Notes under the pieces: generated by a model
What the model saw: only the letters and a program-made list of their open reading frames with translations
Told to the model about the DNA's origin: nothing
Databases searched by the model: none
Program-made: the position numbers and the translations under genes
Shown here: piece by piece, positions 24,501 to 32,423 of the stretch
Numbering within the stretch: the stretch's first letter is position 1
Layout: each line of letters begins with the position of its first letter
From: Chloranthus sessilifolius
Taxonomy: Eukaryota > Streptophyta > Magnoliopsida > Chloranthales > Chloranthaceae
Length of the DNA: 64,000 nucleotides
NCBI GenBank assembly: GCA_021018995.1
Contig: CM037597.1
Span: forward strand, 3,795,299-3,859,298
Direction of reading: 5' to 3'

Positions 24501-27211
24501 ACTTATTTGGAAAGTAATAAGGCACTTTGCCATCTCTTCATCTGCAAAGACTTCTCGACGTGAAAACATGGAGACAACGGTTGATCTTTGAATAGGAGAA
24601 AGAATGAAACTGCAGCCTGCATGGTCCCAAATGAATAGGGGCTTTCATATAAAGCATTATTCTTTGGAAGATCCATCTCGTGTCTGATACTGCATGTTCC
24701 ACTCTATAAGAACCTTCAAATTATTCTCTGAAATGAGTTGGAGCAATAGCAGAAACCTGTGGACCTTTCGATACAATCAAATAGATTGTCACAAGGGAAC
24801 CATATTCTAATAGCCCACACTATGGGATCGAATAAATCCTTCGTGCGTTGTGCGTCGAGGACTCCTTCCCATTCTTCGACCTTTGATTCGTACTTTTACC
24901 ATCTTTGACTTATCGATTGAGGGGGCTTTTTATTGTATATGCGGTGCGCCCTATCGCCCAACGCTTACTATCTTTGTATGCTTTTTTGCCGTTAAGCATA
25001 TTCCTGTTACCATTGAAACAATGATTAGTATTTCCTAGGAGTATTAACGTCTGCTGTCCAATGGGCCTTCATTCTTGATAGAGTGAAATCGGAGACTTTA
25101 ACGAAAATGCCATTAAAGGAAATAGAAGGTGTCCGGACATTTTCTCCAGGTCAGGGGGACGAGTTTCTTGATTGCCTCATTCTTCAACCATGGGTTAAGA
25201 TGTGGCTAAAGTATCTCCGATTGTACACTGAGATTAGTATAAATTACGAGGTGTCACTGAAGGATTCGTAAAAAAGAGCTCCTATTGTACCACTGCCTAT
25301 AATCCGCTCTAGGAAGAAGGTAATGATCTTCTGGCAAGATGATGGCATAGATCAACAAGAATTATTGATTGCAAATTTCCATATCAACTGCATGACCAAT
25401 CCAGCTACACTTTTTGAGAAGCGACCACAAAAGATATGTGAAAAAACAGCAATACATGATTACCTAGTAAACGAACAGGAGTGGAAGTAAAATCAGTAAA
25501 GTAGCACAAGTATTTGCTAGATAGAAAATAAATTCCCTCTCAAATATCGAATGGCTATAACTTGCTTGCTTGGCTTGTTGACCCGGTGAGAAATTTTTTA
25601 TTTCGTTACTGATATCTCATTGTTTCATAGGCTCTAGGTTTGTTTACACAATTTTATTACTTACTGGAGCCACAGGGATAGTAAAATCTCTTTATACATT
25701 TTTGGATGTTCACAGATTCTCAGACTCATCCTTGTCGGTTAGCTAGATATAGTCCCATAGTCCACATCTAGTGTTAATTGGAATGGTGAAAACATGCAAC
25801 TACATTTTTGCAGTGTTACCTAGGCACTTCTCCTTTTGGGATTTTAGTCGTGCTGACACTTGGTGGGACTTGGACAATCCTCAACACAGCACAATACTTC
25901 TAGACTTGTATGAAAATACCATATAATACCATCAAAATGTTCCTCGTTTTGACACGCTAAAATGAATCGTCGTGTTATAAAAAAATTTGTGCAAAGTTTA
26001 ATAACTCATAAAAATAAAAAGCCTGCATCCTTGAAAACAATTTGTATAAATAAAGTATACTTTTAGTTGGGTTCATAATATATATTATCTTTTTATTACA
26101 TATCTCAATTGGCTGTCTAAGATTTCCTTCAATTTATTTTTCTAAATATGTTCTATTTTATTTTTTTTCTCAAAACCGTGCCGCCCTATTGGAATCTTTA
26201 GAAAATGGCATGCCAAACAACTATGATACATTGACACTTGGCACCAGTGCCACGTGTCCAGGCAATACTGAATTTTTGGGTGTTCTACAAATTCTCAGTC
26301 TTCTCCTTGACGATTAGCTAACTATAGTCACCCATAGTCCATATGCAACTGTGGATTATAGCCACTATAAAAAATATCATAATGCCACATTACAATGAAA
26401 AGATGGAGCCAACCTAGAAGAAAGGACCATGGTTCAAAATAATGTCCAATACTGAGACATATCGGCTGATACATACCAATATTGGAGGTGGACAATACAA
26501 GAAATAGGGGGTTATCGGTATATACATACTGGACCCCATATCATCCAACTTATCATACGATAAAATGAAATTATCAAATTATCATCGATACTTAGAAATT
26601 ATCAAAGTTATCATCCAATAACTATGATAATTTCACCTGGAAGTGCCTATTTCAGGCACTGAGTTTTCAGCCATATTAAACCACAGACCCATGCTATATT
26701 TCATTCCTTCCCAGTATTTCTCTTCTCCTCTCTCTTCTAAAACACCTGGAGCCTTCTCAACCCATTCCAAGAAATTAAAAGCGTGGGAAAAATCATCAAC
26801 AAGTGACATCTACATCTGGAACCAGTGAAACATCAAAAAAGGGCTTGTTTGTTTTTTCCAGAGTTTTTTTTTTATGAATGTGCTTAGATCTGTGGATCTA
26901 ACCATGAACAATGAAGAATCTTCTATTGTAGTTTAATTTTTTGATGAAATTGAAAAAAAAAATTGTAGTTTCTATTAATATTCGGAGTTATGTGCTTAAC
27001 CTCTATGTATCTTAAAAATTAGGGCTTTACCTTATATTCAATTAGCTTAAAACACCAAATTGAATTCATCAATACTTAAATACCGGTAATGTGCTATAAG
27101 TTTAAGACCATAATATTAACGTATTCTCTTTAATTATTTATTTGTTTCAAAAAGCAACAAAGCGTACTTATTGTATAAAAATAGCTAATAGAACTCGATT
27201 TAAATATAAAT

Positions 27212-27272
<61 letters not shown>

Positions 27273-27815
27273 CAGTTTTATAATAATTAAGATTTAAGAC
27301 ATTTTCATATTTTTTTAACATACAAAAAAATAATTTATTGAGAGGTTGATACTATGACCAAATTGTTGTCCGATAATTCCAAGATTGGTGGATGATAATT
27401 GGATACATATTATTAGTTGTGCCTGATGCATATCAGATTACCAAGATTTGAATCATGGGAAGAAGACCATATGCAAAGTAGCCCATGCTTAAGCTTCACT
27501 TTCTCTGCAACATATAACCCAGATCTAAGCGAAATGAGTAATAGGTTTCAGAAGGAGCTCATGATATGCAATTTGATTGAAGATGAAGAAAGGAGATGAG
27601 GAAGGGGGGAGAGGTGCGATGGGGTGGGAGGTGAACTTGTTACCAATCAAGTATAGACGAAAGCATGAACTCCAACCAAATAGAAGATGGATTAGATGAA
27701 ATGCCTGGATAAACGGATAGCTTAGCAAATATTCCCTTGTATACTTTTGAGAAGCAGGCCAATGAGGTCCACAAAAGAGCACGCGTGTGATACGATCGCT
27801 ACTGTTCTCTGCCAT
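3506..27815 (-). CDS. D-isomer-specific 2-hydroxyacid dehydrogenase gene, 7 exons seen, 3' end outside the window
   Basis: The gene encodes a D-2-hydroxyacid dehydrogenase family protein (phosphoglycerate dehydrogenase-like fold). From memory the closest match is the Arabidopsis At1g72190 group; the physiological substrate is unknown. Minus-strand exons are 27815-27705, 23051-22907, 22729-22602, 22167-22096, 4417-4291, 4207-4062 and 3547-3506. They join in frame to 257 codons. Exon 1 starts at ATG 27815 with the conserved [12 protein letters not shown]. The catalytic domain continues through YHICVVKNR and [11 protein letters not shown]. The NAD-binding motif GFGNIG (GxGxxG) opens exon 5. Exon 7 ends in SSMRQ, where relatives continue with GALLVNIARG and the catalytic Arg, Glu and His. 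Those exons are not in the window and presumably lie left of base 1. No exon has a stop. The introns are loaded with transposons; intron 4 is 17.7 kb. The gene looks intact as far as it can be seen. Confidence 0.88.
3636..4033. mobile_element. MULE-type palindromic MITE (3645-4024) with 9-bp target duplication aacaattaa
   Basis: The left end GGGTACCTCTATGCGCG is mirrored by a right end ending in AGAGGTACCC. The inner halves also pair (GGATCTTGAGACCATG against CATGATCTCAAGATCC). The 9-bp direct repeat aacaattaa lies at 3636-3644 and 4025-4033. A 9-bp duplication and long inverted repeats are the signature of Mutator-like non-autonomous elements. It lies in the intron between exons 7 and 6 of the dehydrogenase gene. 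Confidence 0.88.
4062..4207 (-). CDS. 2-hydroxyacid dehydrogenase exon 6
   Basis: This 146-bp exon encodes [14 protein letters not shown] and then the conserved [17 protein letters not shown] of the NAD-binding domain. The acceptor TCTCTCAG before ATTCTAG was chosen because it alone keeps frame with exon 5; the nearer AG upstream at about 4247 gives a stop. The donor is GTCAGT. Confidence 0.82.
4291..4417 (-). CDS. 2-hydroxyacid dehydrogenase exon 5 (NAD-binding motif)
   Basis: This 127-bp exon encodes [17 protein letters not shown] and then [17 protein letters not shown] is the GxGxxG dinucleotide-binding turn. The acceptor is TGCAG and the donor GTATGA. Confidence 0.88.
4773..4915. mobile_element. 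Foldback (hairpin) MITE of 143 bp
   Basis: The left arm AAGGGTAATGATCACCTGA and the right arm TGATCATTTCCCTT are inverted. The pairing continues inward through GACTCGAG and CCAGGAGACCAT to a small loop near 4840. The flanks are TTATAAT/ATAATA, so a short A/T duplication is possible but the exact length is unclear. It lies in intron 4. Confidence 0.7.
5027..5334 (+). repeat. Gypsy 5' LTR, first part
   Basis: It begins TGATGGGG after gtatg and contains repeated GATCGATC words, as the 3' LTR does. It ends in gttccgcc, where the insert begins. The match resumes at 12491 with gttccgct, an imperfect 8-bp duplication. Confidence 0.85.
5335..6974 (+). mobile_element. 5'-truncated L1-type LINE with poly(A) tail
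   Basis: Translation in shifting frames gives the end of a LINE ORF2: post-reverse-transcriptase region ([29 protein letters not shown]), then the RNA-binding zinc domain ([38 protein letters not shown]), then [17 protein letters not shown]. An A-rich tail ends near 6974. The element is interrupted by a hAT MITE at 5916-6099. No target duplication was found. Its 5' end abuts the Gypsy LTR's gttccgcc exactly. Confidence 0.82.
5908..6107. mobile_element. hAT MITE (5916-6099) with 8-bp target duplication atcaaaag
   Basis: This 184-bp element starts CATGGGTTAAA and ends TTTTGATCCATG, flanked by perfect atcaaaag copies at 5908-5915 and 6100-6107. The interior is packed with CGATACG/CGTATCG and GGACGATA words. 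It sits inside the LINE coding remnant. Confidence 0.92.
6975..7523. other. AT-rich spacer between LINE tail and hAT left end
   Basis: No gene is visible. Near 7141 is the motif AGGACCCGTTTGGATCC, which resembles MITE ends, but no partner was found. Confidence 0.4.
8040..8170. repeat. Short tandem repeat, about 20-23 bp unit
   Basis: About six imperfect copies of a unit like AAGATCTACCCTTAAATTTC lie just inside the left end of the hAT element. Confidence 0.7.
8290..8830. repeat. Bidirectional palindromic-word array
   Basis: About 540 bp is built from TGTGACACATCAATTACA (for example 8581-8598), its reverse complement TGTAATTGATGTGTCACA (for example 8396-8413), and ACACATGTGTCATGGGGTAT, in mixed orientation. 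The single strand could fold into many alternative hairpins. It lies in the 5' non-coding part of the hAT element. Confidence 0.85.
8860..9150. repeat. AT-rich tandem repeat, about 50-60 bp unit
   Basis: Five or six imperfect copies share ATTAGAATAATATCAAATAA and AATGTAATCTAAAATTTTT. They lie between the palindromic array and the transposase reading frame. Confidence 0.75.
9200..12170 (+). pseudogene. hAT transposase pseudogene: BED finger, DUF659, hAT dimerisation domain
   Basis: The remnant encodes a plant hAT transposase with a split reading frame. From 9230 the BED-type finger reads [15 protein letters not shown], with Tyr at the usual second zinc Cys, followed by [13 protein letters not shown]. 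The DUF659 core follows at 9800-10300 ([34 protein letters not shown]). The mid-domain segment [17 protein letters not shown] lies near 10520. Introns are likely at 10682-10787 and 10925-11010. The dimerisation domain lies at 11100-11275 ([29 protein letters not shown]). An acidic Gly-rich tail runs to about 12170. A frameshift in an A-run near 9285 and several in-frame stops make it non-functional. Confidence 0.85.
12491..13216 (+). repeat. Gypsy 5' LTR, second part
   Basis: It is collinear with 15153-15500 plus 19377-19751 of the 3' LTR (GTTCCGC, GACGGAATTTA, CTTTCAAACCTTGA, AATTTAATCTGAGG) and ends CATCA just before the primer-binding site. Confidence 0.88.
13221..13232 (+). promoter_or_regulatory. 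Primer-binding site (initiator tRNA-Met type)
   Basis: TGGTATCAAAGC follows the 5' LTR by four bases. It differs by one base from the usual tRNA-Met complement TGGTATCAGAGC. Confidence 0.75.
13330..14816 (+). pseudogene. Gypsy gag remnant with zinc knuckle; pol absent
   Basis: An ATG at 13330 starts a frameshifted gag. Bases 13500-13870 match the retrotransposon gag core seen better at 33780-34145. Bases 13866-14180 read [17 protein letters not shown], then [14 protein letters not shown] and a Ser/Pro-rich linker. A CX2CX4HX4C nucleic-acid-binding knuckle ([14 protein letters not shown]) is at 14181-14222, just after an in-frame stop. An acidic segment follows to 14528. Bases 14573-14812 hold a further short open frame that I do not recognise. 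Protease, reverse transcriptase, RNase H and integrase are all missing before the 3' LTR starts at 14952. Confidence 0.82.
14952..15500 (+). repeat. Gypsy 3' LTR, first part
   Basis: It starts TGATCGGG after a weak purine tract (GAGGAGAAT) and shares the GATCGATC words and the GTTCCGCC/GACGGAATTTA segment with the 5' LTR. It is interrupted at 15500 by the solo LTR. Confidence 0.85.
16368..16696. mobile_element. hAT MITE (16376-16688) with 8-bp target duplication gatcccaa
   Basis: This 313-bp element starts CATGGATCAAAATATCG and ends TTTTGATCCTTG, with perfect gatcccaa copies at 16368-16375 and 16689-16696. The interior has ATCGTCCGATA and CGATACGTATCG words and a small tandem of TCGTTCAATGTA. 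It is nested in the solo LTR. Confidence 0.93.
17320..17480. repeat. Cluster of GCTGCGGCGAG words in both orientations
   Basis: At least five copies of GCTGCGGCGAG or its near reverse complement CTCGCCGCAGCAAG occur in 160 bp of the solo LTR. Confidence 0.65.
18236..18437. repeat. 29-bp minisatellite, about seven units
   Basis: The unit begins GAACCGGCACGGCAGGATA and ends TGTGAATC, with substitutions and one 28-bp copy. Minus-strand reading frames rich in repeated GYPAV-like peptides are by-products of it. Confidence 0.88.
18490..18615. repeat. About 35-bp minisatellite, four units
   Basis: The unit starts GTGGACCGCTATGGGCGGA and is followed by a variable AT-rich stretch. It lies in the same LTR as the 29-bp array. 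Confidence 0.8.
19377..19751 (+). repeat. Gypsy 3' LTR, second part
   Basis: It resumes exactly after the solo LTR's duplication and matches the 5' LTR (CCCTATTTGCTTTG, AATTTAATCTGAGG). It ends GCATCA before gtatg. Confidence 0.88.
19757..20343. other. Intronic AT-rich DNA, nothing recognised
   Basis: No conserved reading frame, terminal repeat or RNA gene is visible. This is dehydrogenase intron 4 sequence between the Gypsy element and the TRIM. Confidence 0.4.
20349..21264 (+). mobile_element. TRIM-like miniature LTR retrotransposon
   Basis: Two direct repeats of about 190-210 bp (20349-20538 and 21053-21264) both start TGATAGAGA. They share TGTCAAAATGTAG and end in TTTTAAGTTT. The first is followed by TGGTATTAGAGCCATGG, a tRNA-Met-type primer site. 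The second is preceded by the purine-rich GCAAGAGGG. The interior is about 500 bp with no pol, apart from a short gag-like start ([10 protein letters not shown]) near 20925. Flanking target repeats are imperfect. Confidence 0.75.
21403..21438. repeat. Perfect 16-bp-arm hairpin
   Basis: CACATGGCACCCAAAC and GTTTGGGTGCCATGTG are separated by ACAA. It lies in intron 4 with no T-tract that would suggest a terminator. Confidence 0.85.
22096..22167 (-). CDS. 2-hydroxyacid dehydrogenase exon 4
   Basis: This 72-bp phase-0 exon encodes [15 protein letters not shown] then VGDTLLGKT, directly before the NAD-binding turn. The acceptor is TTTCTACAG and the donor GTATGT. The next exon is 17.7 kb away. Confidence 0.85.
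22370..22560. repeat. CGGTT(T)/CGGTTTC-rich interspersed repeat fragment
   Basis: Words such as GGTTCGGTTCAGT and CTCGGTTTTCGG recur, as in the repeats at 50470 and 63615. It lies in intron 3, and no ends were defined. Confidence 0.4.
22602..22729 (-). CDS. 2-hydroxyacid dehydrogenase exon 3
   Basis: This 128-bp exon encodes [17 protein letters not shown] and then [17 protein letters not shown], the hinge helix before the NAD domain. The acceptor is TTACAG and the donor GTGAGT. Confidence 0.87.
22907..23051 (-). CDS. 2-hydroxyacid dehydrogenase exon 2
   Basis: This 145-bp exon encodes [17 protein letters not shown] and then [12 protein letters not shown], the substrate-binding domain. The acceptor is TTCTCTCAG and the donor GTTATT. 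Confidence 0.87.
26447..26640. mobile_element. Fragment of the palindromic-word hAT family
   Basis: It begins CATGGTTCAAAATAATG and continues with ATCGGCTGATAC and many TTATCA words like the left subterminal region at 7620-7800. No right tip or target duplication was found. Confidence 0.55.
27214..27269. repeat. (TA)n microsatellite
   Basis: An uninterrupted run of about 28 TA dinucleotides lies in dehydrogenase intron 1. Confidence 0.95.
27705..27815 (-). CDS. 2-hydroxyacid dehydrogenase exon 1
   Basis: The ATG at 27815 opens 37 codons containing [20 protein letters not shown] and ending YPFIQ. Relatives continue with a VD-V-P segment, which is exactly how exon 2 starts. The exon is followed by GCATTT, so the intron appears to use a GC donor. 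Confidence 0.85.
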
Positions 27816-28659
27816 CTTCTCAACCTTCTTTAAGCAATCTACACTGGAACTGGAAGAAATGAATACAAAAGTATAATGTAAATTATCATAATTTCTCTAT
27901 TGCAATAGGAAATTTCAAAACCAAACAGCTTTAAGACAAAAGTAAGAGAACATGTTGTTATGCAATAATTCCATTTCCATTAACAATAAAGATGCTCACA
28001 ATATGACACGAGAAAATAGATGCATATCATTCAAAATATATGAAAAGTAGAGAAAATCCTAGAGTTCTCAAAAAAATCAAGGAAGCAAGAGTGCCGAGGA
28101 AGTGTCCATATAAAATTACATTTAAATATTCAAGATGTGTATTTATTTTTAGAGAGAGAGAGAGATCCACAGTTGGAAGGACTTCTAGGTTGCAGCTTCT
28201 ATCAATGTAATCCCCATTGGAAGGTCTTGTATAGAGTGCAAAGTTTGAGCATTTGTAAATATCTTAAACACCTCGACCTTGTGGTTCTCTGAATCTAAAC
28301 TTTGACAGGTCCCCATTGTGTAATCATGGTGTGCCCATACCATTGTTGGCAGCACGGTCTATGATCAGTTGATATCACAGTGCTCACCTATTCCAATCCG
28401 GTTGGGGTTTTCAATTCAACTATAGTTGAGAATTGTGTTGCTTGTGCTTCATGATATTCAATTAGGTGAGCTCAGTTGATTTTATAGGTGGTTTAATAAG
28501 TCCAGCCCAGTACACTGGTCCAACTATTCCAAAAAACCCTGGAAGGAGAACCAACGCAATGTTTCTCCTCCATCCTTGTAGATGCACCTCACTCCTTTGA
28601 GGACGTGATCGACCACTTCATGAACCAATTCTAACCCTTGATCAAGGCTCATCCTACTT
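27816..28659. other. Upstream region of the dehydrogenase gene
   Basis: It presumably includes the promoter and 5' UTR, but no TATA box or start can be assigned with confidence. A short GA run lies at about 28153-28165. Confidence 0.35.
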
Positions 28660-30212
28660 TTATGGATTTAGTATAGATTGGTGGTTTAGGGTTAGGTTGT
28701 AGTTTTAGGGTTAGGGTTAGACTAAGAAGAAGAGAAGAGAAAAGAAGAGAGAGAGAGAGAAGTTAATGGAGGAAAAACATAGTGAGAAACGGGCCCTCAC
28801 TAGCTTTTATATTAAGTGAAAATAAATATACATACAGACTCAGTATAAAGAACTACACACGACACACAGACTAATTACATAAAACTCTTCACCACCACTC
28901 CCTCTTAAGCTAGAGCATGAACATCTAACATGCCCAGCTTGACCAAACATCACAAAGAAGACCTGGCCAACCGCTTTAGTAAATATGTCTGCAAGTTGTT
29001 GAAAGGAACATCCATCAATAAGCTCTCGGGAACCATCTCATACTTTTTCTCGAACAAAGTTAATATCAACTTCAATATCCTTGGTCCTCTCATGTAGCAT
29101 TAAATCGGAAGCAATCTTCTCAACAGCTTCATTATCATAATGAAGCGGAGCCACTAATAGGAAACCTAAGCTCAGGTAGGAGAGAGTGTAGCCATAGTAT
29201 CTCACCTGTGTCATGAGCAATAGTTTTGTACTCAGTTTCAGCACTAGACTTAGAAAGGACAGATTGCTTCTTACTCTTCCAAACAACTTTTTTTATAGGT
29301 AAGTTGGGCTTGAATATGCAACCTTAAGGTTGCAATATTGACAACCTTCCATTTTGCTATAGGGGCAGGCCCTCTTTTTTCCAGGCAACTAACTTGCCTC
29401 CAAGGAAACACAATAGCCAGATGTGGAATGGCGGTCAATGACAGATCTCAACCCAATCTGCGTGAGTGTACCCAGCAATTCTCATATGGCCATGAGATCG
29501 ATATACCAAGCCATAACCCAGAAAAGATTTGATACTAAAGAATGGGATGGACAGCAGCAAGATGAGTGGTACGTAGAGCATGCACAAACTGATGGTAAAA
29601 GTGATGACAGGTCTCATAAGAGTAAGATATACAAGATGTCCCGTTAATCGTTGGTACTCATTTGTATCTGAAAGCCAATCATCATAATTCTCATGCAAGG
29701 AGAGCTTCTAATCCATAGGAGAGGTAGTTGGTTTCCATCCAAGCATTCCAGTGTCACTAAGCAAATCAATAGCATACTTTCTTTGGGAGAGTCAAATTTC
29801 TTTTCTGGATCGAGTAACATCCAATCTAAGGAAATACTTTAGGCTTCCTAAATCTTTACTTCAAAAATGTGACCCATCTTGTTTTCACACGACTAATTAA
29901 GGTCTGATCATCTCCAATAAGAATAATATCATCACCATAGACGTGTAGGATCGTGCAGCCAGTAGAGCTAGAGTGAATAAAGATAGTATGATCGGAGAAC
30001 TTTGAACATCAAAGGGGGACCGAAACTCCAAGATAGAAGCCTCGAGTCAGAAAACCACAAGATGGAAAGTTAATCAACAAGTAAAACCCATCTATAGGAT
30101 GTCGACGGTTGTGAAAAAATACATCAATGTTTTGACCTGACTGACTTCAGCAGGGAGACTGTCTGGCGGTGCTACTGAACGATTCTTGCTCCCGCTCTGA
30201 TACCAACTTGAT
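28660..30212 (-). mobile_element. Ty1/Copia retrotransposon A, internally deleted
   Basis: It reads from the right. A primer-binding site (reverse complement TGGTATCAGAGCGGG) is at about 30190-30205. Almost at once comes the middle of reverse transcriptase, with HVYGDDIILIGDDQ near 29930-29970. The RT-to-RNase H linker (EYQRLTGHLVYLTLMRPVIT) lies at 29435-29698. RNase H (LHYDNEAVEKI, LHERTKDIEVDINFV) is at 29038-29170. LTR-like DNA lies at about 28660-28910. Gag, integrase and most of RT are missing. Confidence 0.75.
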
Positions 30213-32423
30213 TTGATACGTGATATTGGTTTTAGGGTTAGGGTTAGACACTGAATTAAAAGAAACAAAGACTGTAGACATGGTCAATGTCTGGGAATTT
30301 GGTGACTGGAGACAGGAAATGATAGACTATATCCAATAGGAATGTCTGCCCTTTGATTCGAGAAGAAGGGTTAATATAAGAAGATTAACACCACAGTTTT
30401 ATCTATTCAATGATACCTTTACAGAACAGAAGAGAGAAAAAAGTAGTTGACTTCAATGGCGTTAGGGTCCAGAGATCGAGGTTGATTAGGGCCCAAATTT
30501 CGAGGAGAAGAAGAAATCGCACAATAATGACTTAGGGTAGGAGAACCCTACTAGCCATTATATTAAATCAAAGTACAAGAATGCCATTATACACCACACA
30601 CCCCGAAAAATGGCCATATACACACCATAAGACACACGCACGGAAACTAATACATCCCATACTTCCCTCTCAAACTGGTGTATGGATATCAACCATGCCC
30701 AACTTGATAAGAACATTTTGAAGTTGAGTAGGACTGAGAGCCTTCGTGAATATATTTGCCAGTTGGTCTTAAGAAGAGACCTTAAGAGTCTCAATGATAC
30801 CACTAGGAACCTTCTCACGAATGAAGTGAATTTCAACCTCTATATGTTTAGTCCTCTCATGTATAATCGATTCAGTAGCAATATCCATAGCAGCCTGGTT
30901 GTCGCGATGTTGAGGCACAGGAATGTCTAGAGAACCAAGCTCGGTAAGGAGAGAACGGAGCCACAATAACTCAGACGTACTATGGGCCATAGTTTTATAC
31001 TCTTACTCAGCACTAAATCTGGATACAACATCTTGCTTCTTACTCTTCCGAACTACTAAATTACCCCCAGAAGGTACAACATCCAGAACTAGATCAACGT
31101 CAGTAGGGGCTCTGGCATATGAGTGTCACAAGGAGAATGCATGAACTGAGATCAAGTCTCGTGTTGGTGAGGTAGAGTTTCACAACAAGTCCGTTATAAA
31201 CGAATGGATCCTAAAGAGATTCTCCAACCTCAACATGCAGATATTGCTTGGGATCCATAGGAAATTTTGCGGGTTTGCATCCAAGCATACCAGTCTCCCA
31301 CAAGACGTCCAAGGCATATTTCCTCTGTGATAATGAAATCCCCCGAAGGGATCTAGCAATCTCAATCTCAAGAAAGAATCTAAGTTGGCCAAGCTCTTTG
31401 ACTCCAAATGCAGAGCCTAATTAGACTTCACATGGGAAATAAACACAGCGGCATCTCCAATAATGATGATATCATCAATATATACAAGGACAATAGTCCG
31501 CAGGCCTTTATCTCCAGTATGAATAAAACAAGTATGATCCAAATGACATATCATAAATCCCATCTCCAATACAACAGCTCCAAATCTATGAAATCAAGCG
31601 CTGGGAGACTCTTTAAGGCCATAAATAGATTGAGAAGTTTGCAAACCTTCCCAAAATACTCCCCCTGGGGCCGATAACCAGGAGGAGGCTCCATATAAAT
31701 TTCCTCATCAAGAGTGCCATTGAGAAAGGCATTCTTGACATCAAGTTAGTGAAGAGGCCAGTGATAGCGAGCATCAAGAGAAATAACAACATGAACAGAA
31801 GTTACTTTGGCCATAGAAGCAAAGGTAGAAGTGAAAACTAGACCACGTATATGGGTGAATCCTTTAGCCACAAACATGCTTTCTACCTTTCATTGTTCCA
31901 TCTTCTCTATATTTTATAGCAAAGACCCAATGCATTCAACTCCTCAGATGCCAGGAGAAAGATCTACAACAGCCCATATCTTATTCTTCTCAAATGAAGC
32001 AAGTTCTACCTTGGTAGCAGCAGACCAGCAGGGAGATCAACGAGATTCTCCAATAGAACGAGGAATAGATACGAGAAGCTTTTTGAAAAGCAGCTATATC
32101 GGAGTGTGAAAGGCAATGATATGACACATACTTGCACATCAAATAAGTACAGGAACAACTCCTCTTACCCATTTTCGCCCGTGTATTTTTTTCTTTTCTT
32201 TTCCTTTTTGGTCGGAGTGACCTGCCTATTGTACTCGGCCAGCTTCTCGCTGCTTTTTTTACTAGATTGCGCCTTTACCGATCAAAAAAAAAACTCCTCT
32301 TACCCTTACGAATAGCAATGGATAAGGAGTCAACAACAGTAGGAACAAAGGGAACAATAATAGTAGAATCCAAAGGAGTTGAAGGTACAGGTATACCTGA
32401 AAGGCTAGACTTGGGAGGATGTG
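30213..32423 (-). mobile_element. Ty1/Copia retrotransposon B, 5'-interrupted
   Basis: On the minus strand from 32423, the pre-RT segment (VDSLSIAIRKGK...YVSYHCLS) leads into RT at 31500-32000 (VAKGFTHIRG, LHQLDVKNAFLNGTLDEE, IYMEPPPGYR). The catalytic VYIDDIIIIG lies near 31470. RNase H is at 30770-30990 (ELLWLRSLLTELG, HRDNQAAMDIA, HERTKHIEVEIHFI). LTR-like DNA with TTAGGGTTAGGG words is at 30225-30670. Stops and frameshifts are frequent. A LINE tail is inserted at 32171, and Gypsy element 2 begins at 32424. Confidence 0.8.
32157..32305 (+). mobile_element. LINE 3' tail insertion (32171-32291) with 14-bp target duplication
   Basis: A 121-bp fragment ends CCTTTACCGATC plus an A-run. It is flanked by AACTCCTCTTACCC at 32157-32170 and 32292-32305. 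Removing it rejoins the Copia pre-RT reading frame (RKGK with RSCT), which confirms a clean insertion. Confidence 0.85.

Larger units (their letters stand above)
23054..27704. other. Dehydrogenase intron 1, unclassified repeat-like DNA
   Basis: The 4.65-kb intron holds a hAT-family fragment near 26449 and a (TA)n run at 27214. Bases 23500-25450 look like decayed mobile DNA because of short frames and lack of conservation, but I recognise no domain on either strand. Confidence 0.5.

Noticed and set aside
24850-25271. 62-residue frames in dehydrogenase intron 1
   Set aside because: No recognisable domain, and short enough to be chance in AT-rich DNA.
27130-27321. 63-aa minus-strand frame with an (IY)n stretch
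   Set aside because: It is a translation of the (TA)n microsatellite.
30225-30260. Telomere-like TTTAGGG repeats (also near 28690)
   Set aside because: Only two or three units, inside Copia LTR-like DNA; far too short for an interstitial telomere array.
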